Counted from the stretch's first letter, positions 31,190-41,621 are shown. The stretch: 64,000 nucleotides of DNA from an uncultured Lachnospiraceae bacterium (GCA_947630805.1 CANRIV010000010.1:17703-81702); one strand, 5' to 3'. Numbers and translations are program-made. Notes: generated by a model not told the origin, from the letters alone.

Positions 31190-32581
31190 TTAACCTTCAA
31201 TTAAATCCTGACCTCGCATTCCGATAATCGGACCTCCGGTCTTATTAATGTAGGCTTCGGTAATTTCCACCGTTCCTATATGGTCATCCTTCGGAATTTC
31301 AAACATGATATCAAGCATAAATTCTTCAATAATTGCCCGAAGCGCTCTGGCACCTGTTTTTTTCTCGATTGCTTTCTGGGCAATCGCTTCCAGCGCACCC
31401 TGTGTGAATTCCAATTTTACCTCATCCAGTGCAAGCAGTTTCTGATACTGCTTAATAATCGCATTTTTGGGATTGGTCAGAATTTTGACAAGCATATCTT
31501 TGTTTAATCCTTCCAGTGTAAACACAATTGGAAGTCTTCCCAAAAATTCCGGTATCATTCCAAATTTTCTAAGGTCTTCACCTGTCACATTTTTTATAAT
31601 ATCCGGCGCATTATCATATTTATCAGACAAGTCTCCTTTAAAACCAATCGCCGCCTGTTTGTTTAGTCTTTCTTTGATAATATTTTCCAAATCCGGAAAA
31701 GCACCGCCACAGATAAACAAAATATTTTTCGTATCAATGGTGGCGAGAGGCACCATGGCATTTTTGCTGGTAGCCCCTACCGGAACTTCCACTTCACTGC
31801 CCTCTAAAAGTTTTAACATTCCCTGCTGCACAGACTCCCCACTCACATCACGGCTGCGGGAAGTATCTTTCTTTGCAATCTTATCAATCTCATCAATAAA
31901 TACAATGCCCGTCTCTGCCCGCTCTACGTCATTGTCTGCTGCGGCAAGCAGCTTGGAGAGAACACTCTCAATGTCATCTCCTATGTATCCTGCTTCGGTA
32001 AGAGAAGTAGCATCTGTGATAGCCAGAGGGACATCCAATAACTTTGCCAGTGTTTTTACCAAATAGGTCTTTCCGCAACCCGTAGGTCCAATCATCAGCA
32101 TATTGGATTTTTCTATTTCAATGTCATCCACGGTATTGGTTGCCACTCTCTTATAATGATTGTATACCGCCACCGACATTACCTTTTTTGCGTAATCCTG
32201 CCCGATGACATAGTCATCCAGTTTTTCTTTGATAATATGTGGTGCAGGAATCTTATTGATATCAAGCGCAGGCTTTTCTTTTTTGTTTTCCTGCTTTTTC
32301 TTTTTTAATTTCTGCTTATTTGGAATATCTTTTTTGAAATCCTCTGCCGTCATCATATGTATTCCCGGCATATTAAGCAGTTCCTTGAGTTCTTCCTCGC
32401 TGATATTAACATTCATGCCCATACCGAGATTTTGTACATTATTGAAGCTCTTTTGCAAACAATCTACACACACGCAGATTCCACCGGGCATATCTATCAT
32501 TTTTCCGGCTTTGCTCTCTGGTCTTCTGCACACATAACAGATTTTTTCATATTCATCCTTATCATTTTTATCTTTACTCAT
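31190..32581 (-). CDS. clpX: ClpX-like AAA+ unfoldase with atypical N-terminal zinc finger and Lys-rich linker
   Basis: CYVCRRPESKAG...CVDC; Walker A GPTGCGKTYLVK, FIDEIDKIAKK, pore TEAGYIGDDIE, AIGF ClpP-docking motif. Confidence 0.88.
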   Translation of the reverse strand: MSKDKNDKDEYEKICYVCRRPESKAGKMIDMPGGICVCVDCLQKSFNNVQNLGMGMNVNISEEELKELLNMPGIHMMTAEDFKKDIPNKQKLKKKKQENKKEKPALDINKIPAPHIIKEKLDDYVIGQDYAKKVMSVAVYNHYKRVATNTVDDIEIEKSNMLMIGPTGCGKTYLVKTLAKLLDVPLAITDATSLTEAGYIGDDIESVLSKLLAAADNDVERAETGIVFIDEIDKIAKKDTSRSRDVSGESVQQGMLKLLEGSEVEVPVGATSKNAMVPLATIDTKNILFICGGAFPDLENIIKERLNKQAAIGFKGDLSDKYDNAPDIIKNVTGEDLRKFGMIPEFLGRLPIVFTLEGLNKDMLVKILTNPKNAIIKQYQKLLALDEVKLEFTQGALEAIAQKAIEKKTGARALRAIIEEFMLDIMFEIPKDDHIGTVEITEAYINKTGGPIIGMRGQDLIEG

Positions 32582-32670
32582 CGTATCTCTCCAATTTCCT
32601 GTCTTTCTCAAGGTAGTTTACCATAGATTTCACAAAATTAAAACAGACAATAAAATACAATCTATCCAAT

Positions 32671-32725
32671 AAAAAGTAAGTCCTACGGCTGTAAATCACT
32701 TTGCCATAGGACTTTTGACTTTTTA
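32671..32725 (-). terminator. Terminator-like hairpin after htrA
   Basis: AAAAAGTAAGTCCTAcGGC ... GCCaTAGGACTTTTGACTTTTT. Confidence 0.75.
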
Positions 32726-32736
32726 TAGCAATATTT

Positions 32737-34116
32737 CTAATATGGTAACTGCGGTGTATCTTCCATATCATCCAGAACGCTTTCTTTTCCAAGCGTTACC
32801 GTAACTTCCTTTTCTTTATATTCTTTTCCGTCTCTGTAAGATATTTTGACTTTAACGTTTTCTCCCGCCTTATAGTATTCCATCACCTGCTTCAAAGTAT
32901 CCATGGAAGTAACAGACTGACCGTCAAATTCTACAATAACATCCGAAGATTCAATTCCCGCTTTATCTGCAGGTCCGTTTTTTGTCGTCTCATAGATGTA
33001 CACACCTTTTGGCATTGCATATTGTTGTGCCACATCATCTGTCACATCATATCCTCTGATGCCCAAATATCCTCTCTGGCTTTCTTCGACTTTTGTTCTT
33101 GTCTCTCTGGTTTCTAAGTTACTGATTATATTTTTTACGGAGGTAATCGGAATCGCAAATCCCATTCCTTCTATACTTGCACTGGTAGAGCCGTTAGAAG
33201 AATATTTTGCTACATTAATTCCAATAACTTCTCCCTTAGAATTCAGCAGAGCGCCGCCACTGTTACCGCCATTGATTGCTGCGTCTGTCTGAAGCAGTTT
33301 CATCTTTTTATTTTCAACGGTTACTTCTCTATCCTTTGCACTAATGATACCGGTTGTAACAGACTGGCCATATCCCAGAGCATTTCCGATTGCGATAACG
33401 CCTTCTCCTACATTCAATGTATCAGAATCTCCCAGCGTAGCTTTTTTAATTTTTTTCAAAATATCATTTGAAATATCTTTTAATTTAACTGCCACAACAG
33501 CTACGTCTGCATTGGCATCTGTTCCTTTGATATATCCATCTACAGCGCTTTCGGCGTCCTGCTCATAAAACTGTATCTTTAAACTATCTGCTCCTTCTAC
33601 CACATGATTGTTTGTGACAACTAAAAGCTCGGTATCCGTCTGATCCATAATGATTCCTGAGCCTGCGCCTTCCTGTTCATACTGCCTGCTGTCGCCACCA
33701 CCAAAATAATAATCATAAAAAGAACTGTATCCATTGGATTCTATCGTTGTTTTGCTTGTAATAGAAACAACAGAAGGCATTGTATTATTGATTACACTGG
33801 AAACATCAGTAACAATGACACCTTCCGTAGTAGAGCTCTTGCCGGTATTTGTGGAGGCAATATCATCATACTTTTGCGTAGAATTTTCCTGATTTTTCAA
33901 TATATTCTGTAATTGTGAATTTCCGGAATCCTTTACAGCATAAACTGCCACAAATACGACAGATGCAAGTACAAACACTGCCAAAACGACTGCAACGATT
34001 ACCCAAACAGACCGGTTATTATTTTTCTTTTTGCGATTATTTTGAGGATTGTCTTCCTGATTTATATTCAATCCATTATCGCCCTCATAGTCATACATAT
34101 CCATTTCTCCTTCCAA
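32737..34116 (-). CDS. htrA: HtrA/DegP-type serine protease with PDZ domain
   Basis: TM anchor; catalytic VTNNHVVEGAD, DVAVVAVK, AAINGGNSGGALLNSKGEVIGIN; PDZ C-terminus. Confidence 0.93.
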   Translation of the reverse strand: MEGEMDMYDYEGDNGLNINQEDNPQNNRKKKNNNRSVWVIVAVVLAVFVLASVVFVAVYAVKDSGNSQLQNILKNQENSTQKYDDIASTNTGKSSTTEGVIVTDVSSVINNTMPSVVSITSKTTIESNGYSSFYDYYFGGGDSRQYEQEGAGSGIIMDQTDTELLVVTNNHVVEGADSLKIQFYEQDAESAVDGYIKGTDANADVAVVAVKLKDISNDILKKIKKATLGDSDTLNVGEGVIAIGNALGYGQSVTTGIISAKDREVTVENKKMKLLQTDAAINGGNSGGALLNSKGEVIGINVAKYSSNGSTSASIEGMGFAIPITSVKNIISNLETRETRTKVEESQRGYLGIRGYDVTDDVAQQYAMPKGVYIYETTKNGPADKAGIESSDVIVEFDGQSVTSMDTLKQVMEYYKAGENVKVKISYRDGKEYKEKEVTVTLGKESVLDDMEDTPQLPY

Positions 34117-34269
34117 ATAATTTGTATTTATTTAGAGTTTAATTTTGAGTTGTGATTTTTCTGTGTTCTATTTGTTAAAATAAAACGTTTTCTTTGAAAA
34201 GAAAATTACAAAATCAGCAAATTGCAGGACATACCCAGATAGTATTGCCCTGCAACAAAAAGTTGATTT

Positions 34270-35613
34270 TTAATAATATTCACTTTTTCCTTTATCGTCA
34301 TAGTCGTAATTTTCATCTTCCGGCGTTACATTTTCCGGAACATTGACAGTACTTTTTTCTGTTCCCTGCTCTGTTGGCTTATATCCTCCGGAAGAATTTT
34401 CTGTGATGCCTGTATATCCCTGAATATAATTTTCAATGGTCTGCACATTTTCTGTAGGCATATAATTTTTTTCTCCATAAAAATAGTTGTGAAGTTCAGA
34501 AACATTTTTGCAAAAACCTCTGGCTATTACATAGCTGGCGCTATCATATGTTCCTGTCGTAAGGTCTGATGGAAATCCCACGCTTCCATCCAATTCAAAA
34601 TCAAAAATAACAGGAATCAGATTAACAATCTCATCAAATGTAAAGCTGGTGGAAATAATTCTGTCTTTGTCTTTATTATTGTTCATAACTGCCCTGACCA
34701 TTCCCTGAAGTTCTGATATTCCTGCTTTCTTTGCACGTTCTACCAATTTCATCATAACGGAACGCTGTCTTGCGGCACGTCCAAAATCATCTCTCACTGC
34801 CTCTCCGGTATCCGGATCATAAAAAGTCGCCTTCCGGATTCGGCAATACGTAGTTGCCTGAATTCCATTCAGTTTGATATTTTTCCCACTTTTCTTTACG
34901 GGAGGAGCATATTCTCCGGTGGAGCTGATAGTACTCTTGAGATGATGATTCAGCTGGGAAACCTCATCCTTCGTCAGGTTGACGCGTATTCCTCCGAGTT
35001 GATTAATAATCTCTGCCACACCTGCAAAATTTACTGTTACATAATCCTGAATATCCAAGTCCAGATTCATATTTAACGTATTAATTGCCGCCTCCGGTCC
35101 TCCGGCTGCATAGGCAGAATTTACTTTAAAATATTTTGTCAGTGTACCGTTATTATCATAAATTCCCACCATAGTGTCCCTGTATACTGATGCCATTTTC
35201 ACTTTTCCTGTTGTATTGTGAATACTTACAATCAGAATAGAATCACTATTGGACGCATCCACTTCTCCCTGTCTGGAGTCTACACCATACATTACAAAAT
35301 TGGTATATTCCTGAGAATAGTTATATTGCAGCGCATTTGTCTTTAATTTATTGTTGTCAAAGTCTGCATCAAATACACTTTCTGCATACGCTTCATTTCC
35401 AAACCAGGAAATAATCTTCTGTCCCACGGGAACAGAAGCCAGACCTTTAATAATTTCTGCTTTCACACTTGGCACAAAAACAATTATGCCCATAAAGAGT
35501 ATCAATACTCCGAATAATATTTCTGCTGTCAATAACAGTTTTTTTAACCGTTTGATTGTTTTGAGCTGCCTTGCAGGGTCTTTTGTTTTTTTAGAACTCA
35601 TGGTTGTCTCCAA
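34270..35613 (-). CDS. LytR-CpsA-Psr family protein
   Basis: TM plus LCP motifs YGVDSRQGEVDASNSDSILIVSIH, YRDTMVGI, YCRIRKA...DDFGRAARQRSVM. Confidence 0.9.
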   Translation of the reverse strand: METTMSSKKTKDPARQLKTIKRLKKLLLTAEILFGVLILFMGIIVFVPSVKAEIIKGLASVPVGQKIISWFGNEAYAESVFDADFDNNKLKTNALQYNYSQEYTNFVMYGVDSRQGEVDASNSDSILIVSIHNTTGKVKMASVYRDTMVGIYDNNGTLTKYFKVNSAYAAGGPEAAINTLNMNLDLDIQDYVTVNFAGVAEIINQLGGIRVNLTKDEVSQLNHHLKSTISSTGEYAPPVKKSGKNIKLNGIQATTYCRIRKATFYDPDTGEAVRDDFGRAARQRSVMMKLVERAKKAGISELQGMVRAVMNNNKDKDRIISTSFTFDEIVNLIPVIFDFELDGSVGFPSDLTTGTYDSASYVIARGFCKNVSELHNYFYGEKNYMPTENVQTIENYIQGYTGITENSSGGYKPTEQGTEKSTVNVPENVTPEDENYDYDDKGKSEYY

Positions 35614-35674
35614 TCATATATTTTTTCGTATTTCTGTAATGAGAAAGTCATAAATATTTATGATTTTTTTGCCT

Positions 35675-36691
35675 TTACCGGTATCCATTAGGATTCTTTT
35701 TCTGCCAGTTCCAGGAATCTTCGCACATTTCTTTTATGCCATTTTCTGCCTCCCAGCCCAACTCTTCTTTTGCAAGCGTTGCATCTGCATAACATTCTGC
35801 GATATCTCCTGCTCTTCTGTCAGCAATCACATATGGAATTTCCTTTCCCACAGCTTTGCTCACGTTATGAATCACATCTAACACACTATATCCGATACCT
35901 GTTCCCAAATTGTATATTTTGATTCCCGGATTTTCCATAATTTTTTCGAGAGCTTTCACATGTCCTACAGCCAAATCCACTACGTGGATATAATCTCTCA
36001 CACCCGTTCCATCCGGTGTAGGGTAGTCATTTCCGAAGACATTGACTTGCGGAAGCTGTCCGATAGCCACTTTCATTACATAAGGCATCAGATTGTTTGG
36101 AATACCATTCGGATCTTCGCCCATCAGTCCGCTCTTATGAGCGCCGATTGGATTAAAATACCGGAGTAATATAACATTCCATTCCGGGTCTGCTTTCTGA
36201 ATATCCGTCAGAATCTGTTCCAGCATAGACTTTGTCCATCCGTAAGGGTTGGTACATACGCCCTTAGGACACTGCTCTGTAATCGGCACAGTCTCCGGGT
36301 CTCCATACACTGTTGCAGAAGAACTGAAAATAATATTCTTTACATTGTATTTTCTCATTACCTCACACATTTCCAATGTGCCGGAGATATTATTTTTATA
36401 ATATTCCAAAGGCTTTTCTACAGATTCTCCCACCGCTTTCAGACCTGCAAAATGAATTACGCCCAGAATGTCATTTTCCTCAAACACTCTGCTCATTGCA
36501 TCCCTGTCAGCAATATCTGCCTCATAAAATTTAAGTTCTTTTCCTGTGATTGTTTTGACTCTGTTCAAAGATTCCCTGGAAGAATTGCAAAGATTATCTA
36601 CTACAACTACATCATATCCTGCATTTAAAAGTTCTACACAAGTATGACTTCCTATATATCCTGCTCCTCCGGTTACTAAAATTGTGCTCAT
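35675..36691 (-). CDS. galE: UDP-glucose 4-epimerase
   Basis: [49 protein letters not shown]. Confidence 0.95.
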   Translation of the reverse strand: MSTILVTGGAGYIGSHTCVELLNAGYDVVVVDNLCNSSRESLNRVKTITGKELKFYEADIADRDAMSRVFEENDILGVIHFAGLKAVGESVEKPLEYYKNNISGTLEMCEVMRKYNVKNIIFSSSATVYGDPETVPITEQCPKGVCTNPYGWTKSMLEQILTDIQKADPEWNVILLRYFNPIGAHKSGLMGEDPNGIPNNLMPYVMKVAIGQLPQVNVFGNDYPTPDGTGVRDYIHVVDLAVGHVKALEKIMENPGIKIYNLGTGIGYSVLDVIHNVSKAVGKEIPYVIADRRAGDIAECYADATLAKEELGWEAENGIKEMCEDSWNWQKKNPNGYR

Positions 36692-36757
36692 TTCTACCTC
36701 CCGTATTTTAAATTGCAAATGACAGGTTTGGTTTCTGTCATTTTTCTTTTTAGATTG

Positions 36758-38005
36758 CTATTTGCTAATTTTTATTTTTACATCGTCTTTTTTCAGAATC
36801 TCTATCCCTTCCGGAGCCTTAATTTCCGGCGGAACAGTAATATTTTCTCCTGCGTTGTATCCTTCCAGATTAACACTTACCTGAAAATCTTTTTCCGAAA
36901 TATCTTTTAAATTCTCTTTCTTTCCCCGGACAAGAAAATCAACGGTTTTTCCCGATATATTATAGTTTAATCCGTTTTTCAGATTTTTTACTCTGATTTC
37001 TGAATTTTCCATATGAATTGTTTTGGTTGCCAGTTTTGCTATCGTAACATTAACCCGGATTACTGTATCTCCCTGAACAGCAATTCCTTCCGGAAGAAAC
37101 TGTTTCAAATCAATCTCCTCCACAAAGTTACCATTATGCTTTTCCATGTCTATTTCATCACTGATATCAATGCCGGAAATCTGGTCGATAGCATCCTCTT
37201 CTCCGGATACCATAAGATTGTCCCGTGAAAGTTTAATATTTTCTATTTCATATCCATCTTCAGGCTCTCCCGGTGTGTCCAATGTAATCGGAATTTCTTT
37301 TTGTTTTAATATATTGACGGAAACCGTCACTTTTTTTGAGGAGAGAGAAATATTATTATCTTTTACCTCTTTTCCCCGCTTGTCATATAATATCAGACTG
37401 CATTTTTGTACAATGTCTGTACTCGTGCCATCCAGATTACATTCTGCTACTACCCGGTTGATTCTGTCAATAACAGATTCCGGTGCACTGATTCTCACTG
37501 TATTTTTGGACAGTGCATATGTGCCGGGAACAAATCCCGACGCCGCGCTTCCACTATATTCTACTTCAATGTTATACTGCTGCTTCTGCATTTCCTCTAC
37601 ATTGACCGTCAGCATCTGCATGGATTGCGCCACAATCGTTGCATTTCTTCTGTTGGAACTGCTTCTCGCCCGCACTTCCACCGGTACGGAATTCACTTTT
37701 GACATTTCTCTCAAAGAGGCGGTAGCGGTAAAATCATCAGATGTCAGCTTGCTCACAACGGAGCGTTTTCCGGATACCGTAAGATTGAGCGTTGATTTGG
37801 ATGTGACATGATATACCATTCCCATATCTGTAATTGCATCCTCATGTGTCACTGTGACCGGCACATTATATATCATTACAGTTTTTTCTGGGTCGCTGAT
37901 ATTGACTACCGTCAACCAGATTAAAGCGGCGATAAGCACCGCAACTATTTTAATAGAGAAATTATTTGTCAGAGTCATTCTGATTTTCATCATCACTTTC
38001 CTCAT
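36758..38005 (-). CDS. cdaR: YbbR-domain protein, CdaA regulator
   Basis: TM anchor NNFSIKIVAVLIAALIWLTVVN followed by YbbR repeats; overlaps cdaA. Confidence 0.9.
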   Translation of the reverse strand: MRKVMMKIRMTLTNNFSIKIVAVLIAALIWLTVVNISDPEKTVMIYNVPVTVTHEDAITDMGMVYHVTSKSTLNLTVSGKRSVVSKLTSDDFTATASLREMSKVNSVPVEVRARSSSNRRNATIVAQSMQMLTVNVEEMQKQQYNIEVEYSGSAASGFVPGTYALSKNTVRISAPESVIDRINRVVAECNLDGTSTDIVQKCSLILYDKRGKEVKDNNISLSSKKVTVSVNILKQKEIPITLDTPGEPEDGYEIENIKLSRDNLMVSGEEDAIDQISGIDISDEIDMEKHNGNFVEEIDLKQFLPEGIAVQGDTVIRVNVTIAKLATKTIHMENSEIRVKNLKNGLNYNISGKTVDFLVRGKKENLKDISEKDFQVSVNLEGYNAGENITVPPEIKAPEGIEILKKDDVKIKISK

Positions 38006-38867
38006 TGCGGTCCTTTCCTTTCCAAAATCTCTTTTTCGTCTTAATCTCTTCTTTTGCCTGCGCTTTGGACAATTCCTTTTTCAGGATTGTTGCGTCTGCA
38101 TATCGAATCAGTTTTCCTTCTTTTGCAATAGAAATACTTCCTGTCTCTTCAGACACAATGATAACAATACTGTCCGTAACTTCACTCAGCCCCAGACCTG
38201 CCCGATGCCTTGTTCCAAATTCTTTGCTCAGCGATGTACTGTCAGACAATGGCAGATAGCAGGTGGCAGATACAATCTTATCTCCTTCTATAATCATTGC
38301 CCCATCATGCAGGGGTGTATTTTTTTCAAATATGTTAATAATCAACTGGCTCGTAATTCTGGCATCAATTCTAATACCGGTCTCACTGTATTGGCTCAAA
38401 TCGTGCTCCTGGGCAATGACCATCAAGGCTCCTGTTTTTGCCTTAGCCATCTCCAGTGTAGCCCTTGCAATTTCTTCCAGCGATTTATCACTGAATCTCT
38501 CTTCGGAGAGATTGTTTCCTATTTTCATGACTTTAAATAACACATTTTTCTTTCCCAGTTCTTCCAAAGCACGGCGCAGCTCCGGCTGGAAAATAATAAC
38601 CAGTGCAATAATTCCTGCACTCAATGTCTTATTTACAATCCATAGTATTGTCGTCAGATGGAACATAGCTGCTACCACCATAAACAACACAAGCACAAGT
38701 ATACCTTTCAGAAGCACCCAGGCTCTGCTTTTTCTAAACCAGAGTATAACATAGTAAATTAATACTGATATTATAACAATTTCAACAATATCACTAATAT
38801 ATATTTCCGGCATTAGCATATATTTGTTGATGAAGTTTTGTAAATAGTTTGATACCGTGCTCAACAT
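37962..38867 (-). CDS. cdaA: Diadenylate cyclase (c-di-AMP synthase)
   Basis: Three N-terminal TMs; DAC motifs PLHDGAMII and GTRHRAGLGLSE. Confidence 0.95.
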   Translation of the reverse strand: MLSTVSNYLQNFINKYMLMPEIYISDIVEIVIISVLIYYVILWFRKSRAWVLLKGILVLVLFMVVAAMFHLTTILWIVNKTLSAGIIALVIIFQPELRRALEELGKKNVLFKVMKIGNNLSEERFSDKSLEEIARATLEMAKAKTGALMVIAQEHDLSQYSETGIRIDARITSQLIINIFEKNTPLHDGAMIIEGDKIVSATCYLPLSDSTSLSKEFGTRHRAGLGLSEVTDSIVIIVSEETGSISIAKEGKLIRYADATILKKELSKAQAKEEIKTKKRFWKGKDRNEESDDENQNDSDK

Positions 38868-38908
38868 AATTATCCTTTCTTAATAATCTTCTATAAAAAC
38901 GAAATATT

Positions 38909-39880
38909 TTATTTTTTTATTGCCGGTTTTTTATTTGAAGTCTTTCTTTTTCTCTGTGCATTAATTCTTTTCACATTCATTTCCGGCGCTGTCACATTGA
39001 TTTTTGGTATTGCTTTCACATAGTAATAGTATTCGTCATCTTCAAACTGGGTATGCTCTGTTCTGGAATAGTCTACCGAGAAGACAAAAAACTGCAGAAT
39101 ATAAGCCAACCCAAGAGACAACAGTGTCCCTATAATCAACCAAACCAGAGAAATTTCTATATTTAGTACAAGTGCTGCTATCAGAATAATAGCAAAGTCG
39201 GTAATTCCTCCCACAAGAATTGCAATCGTCCAGGCATTGTTGATTTGCGTTTTCTTGATACTATATACCACAATAATAGTAATCACAAAGGCAACAATCG
39301 TGACAATCATTTCCTGGTTGCTGCTCATCATATTTATAATGGAATTAATACCGGCTGAGCCTGTACTTTCCCCGGTAATATTACTGATTGCCGCAGCATT
39401 GGCACTAATGACATATAACATAAAATAAATGATTGTTCCAAAAACAACAGATATAATCGACAATGGTGTACAGACAAGACCTACTGCAATCGGAATAACA
39501 TAAGGTATTTTCAGAAAAAATGCCAATGGAATAATCAGCAGAAATTTTCCCTCTCCCGGCGTAAATTTAAAGAAAAACAAAAGCATAATCAACATAATTA
39601 TCAGAACTAATGCTGCCAGTTCCGCTGAGACCGCATATATATTTGCAATAATAATGCCAAGCATTGCAACTACGATGACAGACCATGGGAGAAACGCAAG
39701 CACAAAGGAGGTAATTAAGATGATATACCACATGTTTATTGCTTCCAGATAACCCACATTAAATTTTATTAATATCATAGAAATAAATACTGCAAGAAAT
39801 TTAAGAATTGGTCTCAAATATAATATATGCTCTGAATATATATTTTTTATCTTTTCTTTTAATTCCAATAATGTCATCAT
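38909..39880 (-). CDS. Polytopic membrane protein, unknown function
   Basis: Many TM segments, soluble Lys/Arg-rich C-terminus; 4-nt overlap with next gene. Confidence 0.75.
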   Translation of the reverse strand: MMTLLELKEKIKNIYSEHILYLRPILKFLAVFISMILIKFNVGYLEAINMWYIILITSFVLAFLPWSVIVVAMLGIIIANIYAVSAELAALVLIIMLIMLLFFFKFTPGEGKFLLIIPLAFFLKIPYVIPIAVGLVCTPLSIISVVFGTIIYFMLYVISANAAAISNITGESTGSAGINSIINMMSSNQEMIVTIVAFVITIIVVYSIKKTQINNAWTIAILVGGITDFAIILIAALVLNIEISLVWLIIGTLLSLGLAYILQFFVFSVDYSRTEHTQFEDDEYYYYVKAIPKINVTAPEMNVKRINAQRKRKTSNKKPAIKK

Positions 39881-40314
39881 GATTTGTCGTCTCCTTCCTC
39901 CAACTCATCAATAATCGCATCGTACTCTAATTCCTGAATTCTGTGCAGCGTCTTTAAATCTCCGTTATATTCCTTTAAGTTTTTGCGAATTTTTTTAAAT
40001 TTATGTGAGTAAAACGCGTAACTGAATGTCATGTACCCAAACGTCAGAATCACATAAATCAATACCAGAACGACTATCAGTCCCACAAATCTTCCTGTCG
40101 TAGTAAGACTGGCGATTACTTTATCAGAATGATACATAAACCATATAATAAAAATGAGCAGATAACCCAATGTGACGCAAAAAAATGAGCCAAGCATCTT
40201 TAACAACATATAATCACTCTTAAAATATCTGCTGGAACGGATTTCTTTTTTTTCATTTTTCTGTTCGTATAAAGATAATTTTGTCATTAGTATGATTTTC
40301 TCATTGTTCAGCAT
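39877..40314 (-). CDS. Small membrane protein, unknown function
   Basis: Two TMs and charged C-terminus; overlaps downstream membrane gene by 4 nt. Confidence 0.7.
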   Translation of the reverse strand: MLNNEKIILMTKLSLYEQKNEKKEIRSSRYFKSDYMLLKMLGSFFCVTLGYLLIFIIWFMYHSDKVIASLTTTGRFVGLIVVLVLIYVILTFGYMTFSYAFYSHKFKKIRKNLKEYNGDLKTLHRIQELEYDAIIDELEEGDDKS

Positions 40315-40439
40315 ATCTGACTACCTCAATATTATTTTTATCTCTGGCATAAATACCCATAATTATTTTTTATTTTAGCATATTGACAGTGTTAGTGCAA
40401 TGAATAACCCTATAAAAATCCAAACAAAACACTACCGTT

Positions 40440-41453
40440 TTATTCCTCATTTTCTCTTGGATAACAGCTGCTGCGATTTATAATTCGACACGGAAATTCT
40501 ATCCTTATTGCCTCGCTGTGCTTTTTTTCAATTCTGTCAAGCAGCAGATTCACTGCCATATGTGCCATCTCCTTTCTTGGAATATGAATGGTTGTAAGAA
40601 GCGGAGATGTATCCTGACTTTCTTCAATATTATCTATAGATATCACGGATATCTCAGATATTCTTTTTTTGTGTTTTCTACGCCATTCTTTTAACACTTC
40701 CAGAACATGAATCGCCGTGACATCATTGGCACAAAAGACGGCAGAAAAATTCTCACTGCTTTCCAGCAGTTCTTCCATTGCCTTTCTTCCTTCTTCTCCG
40801 GTCTGATTTGTCTGTTTTATCTGTTCATAATTCATAGGTATATTATGATGAATAAGAGAATTACAATATCCTACATATCTGCTCTCATAGGAACAGTCCC
40901 CAATATAAGCAATATTTCTGTGCCCCAGCGAAATCAGATAGTTCATTGCAAGTTCAGCCGCTTTTTTTCCATCACATACGACTTCATCTACATTAAAATT
41001 CATGCTGTTTCTCCAGATTCCAACTACATTTTTATTCCATAAAAGAATCTGATCTAACAATTTTTCCGAACATCTTCCCAATATAATAACCCCCTGGGAT
41101 TTAGAAATATTATCCGTCAGTTTTTCTTCCGCATAAACAATGTCATCAATGACTGCATGTTCCTCAAACAAATCAATTTCCAGGTTTCTGAGCAGTTCAT
41201 AGAAAAAAGGATCCTCTTCCAATTTGTTGATTCTTGCCAGTACGATAGAAATATGTTTTTGGACAATATTTTTACCTGAAACCATTCTTAAATTTCTGGC
41301 GCTCTCATTAGGCTGATACCCAATTTTTCTTGCCGCTTCAAATATTTTATCGCGCACTTCTTTTGACGCACAGGTAGATGAAGTATTATTCAATACTCTG
41401 GATACTGTGGAAGGAGAGACCCCCACCATTTCCGCTATTCTTTTTAAAGACAT
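40440..41453 (-). CDS. LacI-family transcriptional regulator
   Basis: MSLKRIAEMVGVSPSTVSRVLNNTSS HTH; periplasmic-binding-like C-domain. Confidence 0.93.
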   Translation of the reverse strand: MSLKRIAEMVGVSPSTVSRVLNNTSSTCASKEVRDKIFEAARKIGYQPNESARNLRMVSGKNIVQKHISIVLARINKLEEDPFFYELLRNLEIDLFEEHAVIDDIVYAEEKLTDNISKSQGVIILGRCSEKLLDQILLWNKNVVGIWRNSMNFNVDEVVCDGKKAAELAMNYLISLGHRNIAYIGDCSYESRYVGYCNSLIHHNIPMNYEQIKQTNQTGEEGRKAMEELLESSENFSAVFCANDVTAIHVLEVLKEWRRKHKKRISEISVISIDNIEESQDTSPLLTTIHIPRKEMAHMAVNLLLDRIEKKHSEAIRIEFPCRIINRSSCYPRENEE

Positions 41454-41467
41454 AAATTTCCCTCCTA

Positions 41468-41483
41468 AAGCAAACGTTTGCTT
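41468..41483. promoter_or_regulatory. Candidate LacI-family operator O1
   Basis: Perfect 16-bp palindrome AAGCAAACGTTTGCTT with central CG, 15 bp upstream of regulator start codon. Confidence 0.75.
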
Positions 41484-41492
41484 GATTTTCTG

Positions 41493-41521
41493 TTGACTTT
41501 ATGGTTGGTTATACGTATATT
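41493..41521 (+). promoter_or_regulatory. Candidate sigma-A promoter for sulfate transporter
   Basis: TTGACT-17 nt-TATATT between the two operators. Confidence 0.6.
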
Positions 41522-41576
41522 TGTAATATATTGTACAATATTTTGAAACATTTGGCAATAAATCAAGTGTTTTTAT

Positions 41577-41587
41577 GCAAACGTTTG
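41577..41587. promoter_or_regulatory. Candidate LacI-family operator O2
   Basis: GCAAACGTTTG, same core as O1, 107 bp centre-to-centre. Confidence 0.7.
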
Positions 41588-41621
41588 ACTATTATTAAAA
41601 CAGGCAAGGAGATGAAAAATA

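Noticed and set aside
31467-32066. 199-aa plus-strand ORF opposite clpX
   Set aside because: Antisense to a well-supported conserved gene; low-complexity Ser/Ile/Phe composition typical of reverse-strand reading
37146-38540. Plus-strand ORFs of 221 and 228 aa opposite cdaR/cdaA
   Set aside because: Fully antisense to clear cdaA/cdaR; no recognisable domain or RBS logic
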